In this document: one piece after another, positions 1-5,834 of the stretch
Position numbering within the stretch: position 1 is the stretch's first letter
Layout: every line of letters begins with the position of its first letter
DNA from: CBFGWV01 sp965652545
GTDB lineage: Bacteria > Pseudomonadota > Gammaproteobacteria > Competibacterales > Competibacteraceae
Length of the DNA stretch: 11,824 nt
Assembly: GCA_965652545.1 (NCBI GenBank)
Contig: CBFGWV010000152.1
Location: forward strand, 1-11,824
Direction of reading: 5' to 3'
The notes under the pieces: model-generated
Seen by the model: the letters and a program-made list of their open reading frames with translations, nothing else
Databases searched by the model: none
Told to the model about the DNA's origin: nothing
Translations under genes and position numbers: made by a program

Positions 1-50
1 ATGGAGCGGCGGCAGATCAAATGCTGGGCCAGTTCGAGCGTCGGCGTCAT
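1..50 (-). CDS. dapE: Probable N-terminus of succinyl-diaminopimelate desuccinylase (partial)
   Basis: Read leftward from an ATG at 50, the sequence gives MTPTLELAQHLICRRS before leaving the window. This closely resembles the conserved DapE start, in which a T-L-E-L-A run is followed by a short helix and an R-x-S motif just before the T-P-D/E segment. DapE is a zinc-dependent M20 amidohydrolase that removes succinate from N-succinyl-LL-2,6-diaminopimelate in lysine and peptidoglycan precursor synthesis, in the cytoplasm. Only about 16 residues are visible and no metal ligand is present, so the call rests on this one signature. A TATACT -10-like box lies about 40 nt upstream, and no strong ribosome binding site is visible. 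It is divergent from the LuxR-type gene. Confidence 0.6.
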   Translation of the reverse strand, partial: MTPTLELAQHLICRRS

Positions 51-281
51 GGGGTGAGATCACGGTGTTGGGAGTTCGAGCGCGGCAGTATAACCGTTCG
101 CTGACGTTGATCGGGCCGCATCAGTCCAGTGGCTTTGACAGTAACGGCAAAATATATGACAGATAGCGCAAAATATTACGCCGCACTCCCGCGCATCCTG
201 GCTTTTGTATTTGCGGGTTCGGAGACGGACTGACCGGCCTTTGATTGTCTGGCTCGTTACCGTCTGGCAAGGAGCTGCGTC
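51..281. promoter_or_regulatory. Divergent intergenic control region (dapE / LuxR-type gene)
   Basis: This 231-bp gap lies between two divergent genes. It contains an AT-rich island at about 141-179 that stands out from the GC-rich surroundings. The island holds the 9-mer GCAAAATAT twice in the same orientation, at 147-155 and 168-176, with starts 21 bp apart (two helical turns). A perfect TTGACA lies at 135-140 but has no convincing -10 partner at normal spacing. Such an arrangement suits an operator or UP-like element, possibly bound by the adjacent LuxR-type protein; that is inference. Confidence 0.4.
87..92 (-). promoter_or_regulatory. Candidate -10 box for dapE
   Basis: On the minus strand the hexamer TATACT matches the sigma-70 consensus at 5 of 6 positions. 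It would start a transcript near 80, leaving a leader of about 30 nt before the ATG at 50. No good -35 hexamer lies 16-18 nt upstream, so the call depends on the -10 match and the sensible leader length. Confidence 0.33.
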
Positions 282-872
282 ATGCAACGAATTCTGGCTG
301 TTGGGATCAGCGAGCGTCTGGGACTGCCATTGCAGCGCCTGATTCCCGACATGCCCGATGACCTGAGCGTTTTCGAAACCGCCAATCTGGAGCGCGCCTT
401 GGAGGTGTTGGAGGCGGGCGCGACGTTTCAGTCGATCGTCGTCTGCATCAGCTCGTATGACTTCCGGGAACTGGCCAACGCGCGGCAATTGAGGGAACGC
501 CATAGCGACATCATGATCCTGGCGCTGATCGACGTGGATGGGGACCTTACCCTGGCCCGCTCGACTCTGCGACGCCTGCTGGTGGCCTCCTGTGTCCCCT
601 CCGCGCCGGGCGAGGTCCCCGGCAATGAACTCCCGCCGCGCGCCAATGGCGAGGCGACCAACGCGCTTACCGCGCGGCAAATGGATGTGCTGAATCTCCT
701 GAAAGACGGCAAATCAAACAAAGAGATCGCGCTCACGCTCAGTTTGGCCGAGGACACTGTCAAAGTGCATTGCGCGGCCATCTTCCGCAAGCTGGGCGTG
801 ACAAATCGGACCCAGGCCGCAATAGCGGCCGAGCGTATCGATGGCCTTCGCGGACGCGCCGAATCGCTCTGA
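282..872 (+). CDS. LuxR/NarL-type transcriptional regulator with pseudo-receiver domain
   Basis: This 196-residue protein has a clear C-terminal LuxR DNA-binding domain at about 128-185. It carries L-T-A-R-Q opening the domain, S-N-K-E-I-A, the recognition helix D-T-V-K-V-H, and the R-K-L-G-V-T-N-R-T-Q-A tail. Residues 1-105 have the length and strand pattern of a response regulator receiver, but the acidic pair after beta-1 is G8-I9, the phosphoacceptor position is C55, and no conserved Lys is seen. It therefore probably does not receive phosphate by the normal route. AAGGAG at 269-274, 7 nt before the ATG, supports the start. No histidine kinase is nearby. The target genes are unknown; the divergent dapE gene or the downstream dehydratase are possible. 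Confidence 0.85.
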   Translation: MQRILAVGISERLGLPLQRLIPDMPDDLSVFETANLERALEVLEAGATFQSIVVCISSYDFRELANARQLRERHSDIMILALIDVDGDLTLARSTLRRLLVASCVPSAPGEVPGNELPPRANGEATNALTARQMDVLNLLKDGKSNKEIALTLSLAEDTVKVHCAAIFRKLGVTNRTQAAIAAERIDGLRGRAESL

Positions 873-975
873 CTGAAAGCTCCTCGGACTCGAGCGGCGC
901 AAGACGCACCGCCGGATTGGACAGCCCTCGCCCGACTCTGGAGACTACCGGTTCCCCCATCGACTGGAGAGCCGT

Positions 976-1950
976 ATGCCGCTGCTTGCACTGGAGGCCA
1001 TCCAGGCCGCCGCCCGGACCATCGAAGGGCGGGTGATCCGCACGCCGACGGTGTCCGCTCGCCGCTTGTCCGAGTCCCTGGGCGGACCGACGATGCTCAA
1101 GCTGGAGATGATGCAGCTGGCCGGCTGCTTCAAACCGCGTGGCATCACGAACAAACTCCTGTCCATGAGCGAGGCCGAGCGGGCTCAGGGGCTGCTCACG
1201 GTCAGTGGCGGCAATCACGGTATGGCCTTATCGACCATCGCCCGTGACATGGGGTTGGCGTGCACGATCTTCATGCCCAAGACCGCCCCGGCCAGTTCGG
1301 TGGCGCGGATTCGCGCCAATGGTGCCGATGTGCGCCTGACCGAGGACGTCGCCCAGGCGTTCGAACAGGCCGAGGTCTGCAAGCAGGAAGGACGTATCTA
1401 TATTCATTCCTTTGACGATCCGTTGATCATGGCCGGCCACGGCACGGTCGGTCTGGAGTTCATCGCCGATGCGCCGGCACTCACCGACGTACTGGTGAGT
1501 ATCGGCGGTGGCGCGTTGATCGGCGGTGTGGCCTCGGCACTCAAGGCACTGAAGCCGGGTATTCGTGTCTGGGGGGTGGAGACTGACGGCGCCGATGCCA
1601 TGAGCCGTGCGTTGGCCGCGGGGCATCCGGTGCCGATGACGGTCACGTCGATTTCCTCGACACTCGGTGCACCGTTCGTCACCGCGCGCACGCTGGCGCA
1701 TACACAGGCCCGTGTGGACGAGGTCATGCGGGTGTCGGATGCCGATGCGGTGGCCGGTGTGCTGCAACTGGCCGAGGATGCCAAAGTGTGGGTAGAGCCG
1801 GCGGCCGGTTGCCTGGTGCCGGCGGCGCGGCGCGTGCGCGAACGGGTGGGGCCGGACGCGGTGCTGGGTTTGGTGTTGTGCGGGGGAAACGTCAGTTGGG
1901 AGGATGTCAGCGGGTGGGTGCACCGGTTCGGTATCCGTGCGGGTGCCTAG
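976..1950 (+). CDS. PLP-dependent threonine/serine dehydratase-like enzyme
   Basis: This is a 324-residue fold-type II PLP enzyme. The Schiff-base lysine is K53 in C-F-K-P-R-G, corresponding to the usual S-F-K-x-R-G. The substrate carboxylate loop is S-G-G-N-H at 77-81, and the phosphate-binding glycine loop is G-G-G-A at 177-180. E-P-A-A-G at 274-278 and C302 in L-C-G-G-N (Ser or Cys facing the PLP pyridine nitrogen) complete the site. Family members deaminate L-threonine or L-serine to the 2-oxo acid and ammonia in the cytoplasm. There is no C-terminal ACT domain, so it resembles short catabolic dehydratases rather than feedback-regulated biosynthetic IlvA. Serine racemase or EutB-type hydroxyectoine enzymes cannot be excluded. 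GGAG at 966-969 supports the start. It overlaps the next gene by about 37 nt. Confidence 0.85.
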   Translation: MPLLALEAIQAAARTIEGRVIRTPTVSARRLSESLGGPTMLKLEMMQLAGCFKPRGITNKLLSMSEAERAQGLLTVSGGNHGMALSTIARDMGLACTIFMPKTAPASSVARIRANGADVRLTEDVAQAFEQAEVCKQEGRIYIHSFDDPLIMAGHGTVGLEFIADAPALTDVLVSIGGGALIGGVASALKALKPGIRVWGVETDGADAMSRALAAGHPVPMTVTSISSTLGAPFVTARTLAHTQARVDEVMRVSDADAVAGVLQLAEDAKVWVEPAAGCLVPAARRVRERVGPDAVLGLVLCGGNVSWEDVSGWVHRFGIRAGA

Positions 1951-2618
1951 TATGGCGGTGGCTGGCAGTGCTCGGAGTCCTGGCTCTGGCCGGGTGTTCC
2001 GGGGTGCCGATGATCGTCGATCGAGGCCCGGCGAGTTCGCCACCGGCGACTGTGCATGTGGTCAGCCACGGTTGGCATACGGGCGTGGTGGTGCCGGCCG
2101 AGCCGTTGCGCGAGCACCTGCCGGTTTTGCGGTCGCGGTTTCCGACGGTGCGCTGGCTGGAGGTGGGCTGGGGGGATGCGGCCTTTTATCAAGCCGATGA
2201 GATCACCGCGGGCATCGTCGTGCGTGCGGTGTTCTGGCCGACGCCGACGGTGGTTCATGTGGTGGGCTTGCACGGGTCGCCACAGGTGGAGTTTCCCCAT
2301 AGCGAGGTGCGTTCGGTGGACCTGGGGCCGGGCGATCTGGCGCGCTTGAACCGCTTTCTCGTCGCCAGTTTCGATACGGCTACCGGTGACGATGCCGAGC
2401 CGCTGGGCTTCGGCCTGTACGGCGACAGCGAGTTTTTCACCGGGGCCGGGACGTATTTTGCATTCAATACCTGCAATAAATGGACGGCCAAGGCGCTGGC
2501 CAGCGGCGGGTTGGATGTGGATACGCGTTTTGGACTGACCGCCGGGCAGATGATGGCCGAGTTGGGGCGGCTGGAGCGGGGTGGGGCGGTGGAGCTGCCG
2601 GTGTTGCCTGATCGCTAG
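1914..2618 (+). CDS. DUF2459 (TIGR02117-like) putative lipoprotein
   Basis: I recognise the DUF2459 family by H-G-W-H-T-G near residues 52-57, V-G-W-G-D near 84-88, and F-N-T-C-N-K-W-T near 184-191. Its biochemical function is unknown. The conserved His and Cys motifs could form a thiol-hydrolase-like site, but that is inference. The chosen GTG start at 1914 follows GGGAGGAT (1898-1905) by about 8 nt. It gives 234 residues with a basic and hydrophobic leader ending in the lipobox L-A-L-A-G-C (Cys about 28), which predicts a lipid-anchored envelope protein. The reading frame stays open back to 1788, but the extra residues are low-complexity Gly/Ala/Arg inside the dehydratase and look spurious. 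The start overlaps the dehydratase end, so the two genes are probably co-transcribed. Confidence 0.8.
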   Translation: MGAPVRYPCGCLVWRWLAVLGVLALAGCSGVPMIVDRGPASSPPATVHVVSHGWHTGVVVPAEPLREHLPVLRSRFPTVRWLEVGWGDAAFYQADEITAGIVVRAVFWPTPTVVHVVGLHGSPQVEFPHSEVRSVDLGPGDLARLNRFLVASFDTATGDDAEPLGFGLYGDSEFFTGAGTYFAFNTCNKWTAKALASGGLDVDTRFGLTAGQMMAELGRLERGGAVELPVLPDR

Positions 2619-2650
2619 CGGCCCTGCGTCACCACCCATGCCCGAACCCA

Positions 2651-2760
2651 GGCACCCGTAGGAGCGCACCCCTGTGCGCGATCGGCCGGGTTGGTGCCGA
2701 ACCTTCGGGCGCGGCGGTGCATCGGGCAATCGCCCTGAGGGCAGGGCTCCTACGGGTGCC
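2651..2760. repeat. Composite REP element (BIME-like), copy 1
   Basis: Two inverted REP units lie between convergent genes. The plus-strand unit starts with GTAG at 2658-2661 and has the stem GCGCAC/GTGCGC (2664-2669 with 2674-2679) around a 4-nt loop. The minus-strand unit starts with GTAG (plus-strand CTAC, 2750-2753) and has the stem GCCCTG/CAGGGC (2732-2737 with 2742-2747). The outer flanks form a perfect 22-bp inverted repeat, 2644-2665 against 2746-2767. GTAG-headed palindromes are the hallmark of REP elements mobilised by RAYT (TnpA-REP) transposases, but no RAYT gene is present in this window. A diverged inverted copy lies at 11098-11206. Confidence 0.85.
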
Positions 2761-2834
2761 TGGGTTCCACGGCTGGTGCTGGGGCCTGGCGCCGGTATTC
2801 ACAACCCGAGCCGAGGCACCTGTACCACCAAAGA

Positions 2835-2868
2835 CCAAAACAAAAACGGCGCCCTTATGGGCGCCGTC
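2835..2868 (-). terminator. Rho-independent terminator of the 3HB-oligomer hydrolase gene
   Basis: A perfect 9-bp stem, ACGGCGCCC (2846-2854) with GGGCGCCGT (2859-2867), encloses a TTAT loop. On the minus strand it is followed directly by TTTTTGTTTTGG. It begins 24 nt past the minus-strand stop codon at 2891. The T-tract is only on the minus-strand side, so it should terminate the hydrolase transcript and not the convergent plus-strand gene. Confidence 0.9.
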
Positions 2869-2890
2869 GGGTTCGCAACTGCGGCTGTCC

Positions 2891-4978
2891 CTAGTCGGGG
2901 ATGGCCAGGGTCTGGCCGTCGAAGGTGATCAACTGCCCCGGTGCCGGGTTGCCGGCGATGGCCGGTACGTTGGCGGTGGTCAGGGCGGGGGCGCCCTCGC
3001 CGCGTGGTGTCGTGGGCACCACCTGGCTCGGGGGCAGCGGTGCGCCCTCGGTCAGGTTGGCGTACACCAGGTCCAATGCCTCCAGGAAGTAATAGTGCAA
3101 GGGCACGTAGCGTTCGGCGAAGCCTGGCAGGCCGTTGAGCGCATCCAGGTGCTGGGCGTGGGGCACTTCGTAGTAGCGGGTGTTGGTCTGCCCGGCCAAC
3201 TGACTCAGTGCGTAGTACGGCCGCGAGTGATGGTTGATCGGCAAAATGGCGTCATCCCGGCCGGTCACGAACACCACCGGTTTGCCACGCAGCGCGGCAT
3301 CGGCCCGTACCTCGGCCACACCCGCCTGGATGCGCGGCTGCGGCATTTCCTGACGCAGGCACAGGAAGCGGTGGAAGCTCATGTCCGCACGCCCGGTCTC
3401 GGTGGATACCGATTGCAGGTAGCCGGTGGGGCCGCCGGCAGCCTCGTCATTGATGATGCCGATGGCACTGGTGGGCGGTATGCCGTTGCTGACCGCGAAC
3501 AAGCCGGCCGCTGCGGCACCGGGCACAGGGATGACCGCGCCGGTGGCGTCGACGCCGCCGTAACCGAAGCCGCACAAGCGCTCGCTGACCCGGTACTTGC
3601 CATATTGATTGGCGTACAGCACCGCGATGCTTTGCGGCACCTGCAAGGCCACGTGCGAGGGCTGGAGGATGTTCTGCTCGGGTACGAAGCCATAGCCGTT
3701 GATAAAGGCTTGGGACTCCTCGGCCTGTTCATCCACCGTGTTGGTTTCCAGCAGACCGGCCTCGCGCAGCGCGCCGCAGCGCTCCGCACCCAGGGCGGGT
3801 GGGATGGTGTTCAGCGGTGCGCCGGCATTGGACGGTGCCAGGCTGGCGCAGGGCTGATACACCGCGAGCACGGTGTAATAGTCGATCAGGCTGCGGCTGT
3901 GGATGTTTTCATCGATGCCGGCCTCATCGCCCTGGCGGATCACGAACGGCACCCCAGGCTGGGGCTGGACGTTGGGTTCGGACACGGCCACGCCGTCGAT
4001 CAGCCCGCCGCTGTCCTGCTCCAGTGCGCGCAGCGAGGCGCCGCCGCCGTTGGAGACGCTGGAGCCGATCACCAGCGTATTCTCCGGGGTGAAGATCACA
4101 CCCATGCCCTCGTCCATGACCGGGCCGAGCTGTTCGTTGATGGCGAACAGTGCGAACTCCACCGACCAGAGCACGAAGGTTCCCCAGTGGGCTTCCATGT
4201 TCTGTTGCGAGTGCGCGTGCTTGACCGCCCAGTGGTTGGGGTATTGCGCCTTGAAGGCATCCAGCGCGGCCGGGTCGTCCGCGGCGCTGAAGCCGGTCAG
4301 AGTGCTGCCGTTGGCGACACGGCGTCCGCGCAGGTCGTAGACAGTGTCCGCATCCAGGTCATGGAAGCCGGTGCCGGAGCCTTTGTCGGTGTAGGCCACC
4401 GCGCAGCCCATTTGCAGGCCCCATTCGCCGGCCGTGCCGATGGCACCGTAGATACCGCGCGAACCCGACGAGGGCGCGGTGACGATGCACGGGCGGTTGG
4501 GGTCGAAGCTGTCGGGGATCTGCACCATCAGCGCGACATTGAACTGGCCGCTGCCATCATCGGCGTAGGCCAGGTACTCGCTGCCGGCCACCCGGCCGTC
4601 GTTGGGGCGCAACTCGCCGTTGCGGCCGATGTGCGGCCCGTACAAGCGGCCGAAGCCACCACCGCTGCTGACGTCCTGGAGGGCGCGGTAGTTGGTGTGT
4701 ATGGCCGTGCGCCGCAGCTCCGTCGCGGTCGGGTTGAGCGGGTCGGCATAGGCCGGGGCGGTCGCCGTGGCGATACCGCTGGCGCCCAGGCCGGCGGTGA
4801 GCAAGTCGTCGGACGAGCCGTCGTAATAGGCGACACTGACATCGCCGATGATGAAACTGGGCAGGACGTTCAGCGGGTAGGTCGGACCGGGGTCATCGGA
4901 GCTGCTGCCGCCGCAGGCGGCGAGGGCGAGCGTCAACAAGGAAACAGGGACGGCGTAGTGCCGGCAGGCCATTGCCAT
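2891..4978 (-). CDS. D-(-)-3-hydroxybutyrate oligomer hydrolase, lipoprotein form
   Basis: This 695-residue protein matches the 3HBOH family (PF10605; EC 3.1.1.22) in length and signatures, including D-D-L-L-T-A-G-L-G near residue 58, A-P-S-S-G-S-R-G-I-Y near 168, and the nucleophile motif G-S-S-V-S-N-G-G (Ser near 309). Likely acid and base partners of the triad are G-R-D-D (Asp 575/576) and H-A-Q-H-L-D (His 610). The family cleaves 3-hydroxybutyrate dimers and oligomers, the products of PHB depolymerases, into monomers. The N-terminus has a hydrophobic leader and lipobox L-A-L-A-A-C (Cys22) followed by G-G-S-S-S, which predicts a lipid-anchored envelope enzyme. The start at 4978 is set by AAGGAGG 9 nt upstream; the frame is open to 5095, but that extension has no support. 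No other PHB gene is nearby. A terminator follows the gene. Confidence 0.9.
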   Translation of the reverse strand: MAMACRHYAVPVSLLTLALAACGGSSSDDPGPTYPLNVLPSFIIGDVSVAYYDGSSDDLLTAGLGASGIATATAPAYADPLNPTATELRRTAIHTNYRALQDVSSGGGFGRLYGPHIGRNGELRPNDGRVAGSEYLAYADDGSGQFNVALMVQIPDSFDPNRPCIVTAPSSGSRGIYGAIGTAGEWGLQMGCAVAYTDKGSGTGFHDLDADTVYDLRGRRVANGSTLTGFSAADDPAALDAFKAQYPNHWAVKHAHSQQNMEAHWGTFVLWSVEFALFAINEQLGPVMDEGMGVIFTPENTLVIGSSVSNGGGASLRALEQDSGGLIDGVAVSEPNVQPQPGVPFVIRQGDEAGIDENIHSRSLIDYYTVLAVYQPCASLAPSNAGAPLNTIPPALGAERCGALREAGLLETNTVDEQAEESQAFINGYGFVPEQNILQPSHVALQVPQSIAVLYANQYGKYRVSERLCGFGYGGVDATGAVIPVPGAAAAGLFAVSNGIPPTSAIGIINDEAAGGPTGYLQSVSTETGRADMSFHRFLCLRQEMPQPRIQAGVAEVRADAALRGKPVVFVTGRDDAILPINHHSRPYYALSQLAGQTNTRYYEVPHAQHLDALNGLPGFAERYVPLHYYFLEALDLVYANLTEGAPLPPSQVVPTTPRGEGAPALTTANVPAIAGNPAPGQLITFDGQTLAIPD

Positions 4979-5158
4979 GAAGGGTGTCCTCCTTATCGGG
5001 TTATTGGAGTGTGGCACAGGGAATGAGCATAGGACGTGCCAGCGGCTGATGACGCCAAGAATGCGCATTAACAGTGGCTGATGATGCGGATGCACTGCAC
5101 CGACGGCGTCCGAGGTGTCCGTATTCCCGGACAGCGGTGGACATTCGCGCCTGCCTGA
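4979..5158. promoter_or_regulatory. Intergenic region upstream of the hydrolase with direct repeats
   Basis: This gap of 180 bp lies between the methyltransferase stop and the hydrolase start, both on the minus strand. It holds a 13-bp direct repeat with 12 matches (CAGCGGCTGATGA at 5040-5052 and CAGTGGCTGATGA at 5072-5084), starts 32 bp apart. The perfect palindrome AATGCGCATT (5060-5069) sits between the two copies. A hairpin at 5116-5133 (stem TGTCCG/CGGACA) has no T-tract, so it is at best a weak terminator for the methyltransferase. I see no convincing -35/-10 pair. The repeats are a candidate operator for the hydrolase. Confidence 0.4.
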
Positions 5159-5824
5159 TCAGGTGCGGCCGTGCCATGCCGTCAGCAGCAGGGACACGGG
5201 TTTGCCGGTGTCCGGGTGCAGTGGCTCGCGCAACGCATGCACGCTCAGACCGGCGTCGTCCACCAACCGCACCCAGCTCTCCAGTGTGCGGAAGTACCAG
5301 GGTGCCGGCTCGCCGAAGTCACCTGGAATACCGGCCCAGGAGCCTTCGCGCCAGCCGTCCGCATACGGCGCATCGCCACATGCCATGAGTGGATGCAAGG
5401 TCTGGATGATCAGCACGCCGCCGGGTTCCAGCAGCCTGCCGCAGGCGCGCACCACCGCGTCGGTGGCCTGTTGGCCCAGCAAGGAGAAATTGCACACCGC
5501 CGCATCGAATCGCGAGCCCAAGGTATCCAGCGCGGTGTAGTCCAGTACCCGGAAGTCCCCGCCGCCACCTGCGCGGGCCTGTTCGACGAGCGCAGGGACC
5601 GCGTCGATACCGGTGACCGTCATCCCTCGTGTGGCCAGTGCCCGTGCCAGCCAGCCCTCGCCGCAGCCGACATCGAGCACCGTGTGCGGCCGCTGTGCGC
5701 TCACCGCGTCGATGATGGCCCGGTCGGTGACCTGGCGCCGGCTGGCGATGCGGCCTGCGCGAACCGCATCGGTCCAGGGGGCGGCGTTCGCCCGCCAAGC
5801 CTCGAGAATCCGCGCATCGTCCAT
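5159..5824 (-). CDS. Class I SAM-dependent methyltransferase
   Basis: This 221-residue protein has a Rossmann-fold methyltransferase core. Motif I is V-L-D-V-G-C-G-E-G-W at about 49-58, the acidic residue after beta-2 is D74 (G-I-D-A), and motif III-like L-E-P-G-G-V-L-I-I-Q-T spans 132-142. The C-terminal part, rich in Trp and Tyr (about 158-195), probably forms the substrate pocket. It resembles UbiG/small-molecule methyltransferases, and the substrate cannot be told from sequence. The start at 5824 lies 10 nt past the stop of the REC-EAL gene and has no clear ribosome binding site, which suggests translational coupling. The frame extends upstream to 5971, but that part overlaps the EAL gene and lacks methyltransferase features. 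Confidence 0.85.
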   Translation of the reverse strand: MDDARILEAWRANAAPWTDAVRAGRIASRRQVTDRAIIDAVSAQRPHTVLDVGCGEGWLARALATRGMTVTGIDAVPALVEQARAGGGGDFRVLDYTALDTLGSRFDAAVCNFSLLGQQATDAVVRACGRLLEPGGVLIIQTLHPLMACGDAPYADGWREGSWAGIPGDFGEPAPWYFRTLESWVRLVDDAGLSVHALREPLHPDTGKPVSLLLTAWHGRT

Positions 5825-5834
5825 GGCCGGGCGC

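Noticed and set aside
135..140. Perfect TTGACA as the -35 box of the LuxR-type gene
   Set aside because: No acceptable -10 hexamer is found 16-18 nt downstream; the nearest TATGAC is at 14 nt. Kept only as a note in the region entry.
60..680. A 206-codon minus-strand open frame covering the dapE/LuxR gap
   Set aside because: Most of it is antisense to the LuxR-type gene, and the rest reads through the AT-rich control region. No family signature and no ribosome binding site.
1228..2043. A 271-codon minus-strand open frame opposite the dehydratase
   Set aside because: The composition (Arg, His and Thr rich) is typical of a shadow frame, while the opposite strand has an intact PLP enzyme.
2717..5026. 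A 769-codon plus-strand open frame antisense to the 3HB-oligomer hydrolase
   Set aside because: It has no recognisable domain, is rich in Gly/Arg/His/Val, begins inside the REP element, and mirrors a gene with clear family motifs. Long antisense frames are common in GC-rich DNA.
5116..5133. Hairpin as a rho-independent terminator of the methyltransferase gene
   Set aside because: The 6-bp stem is followed by no T-tract on either strand.
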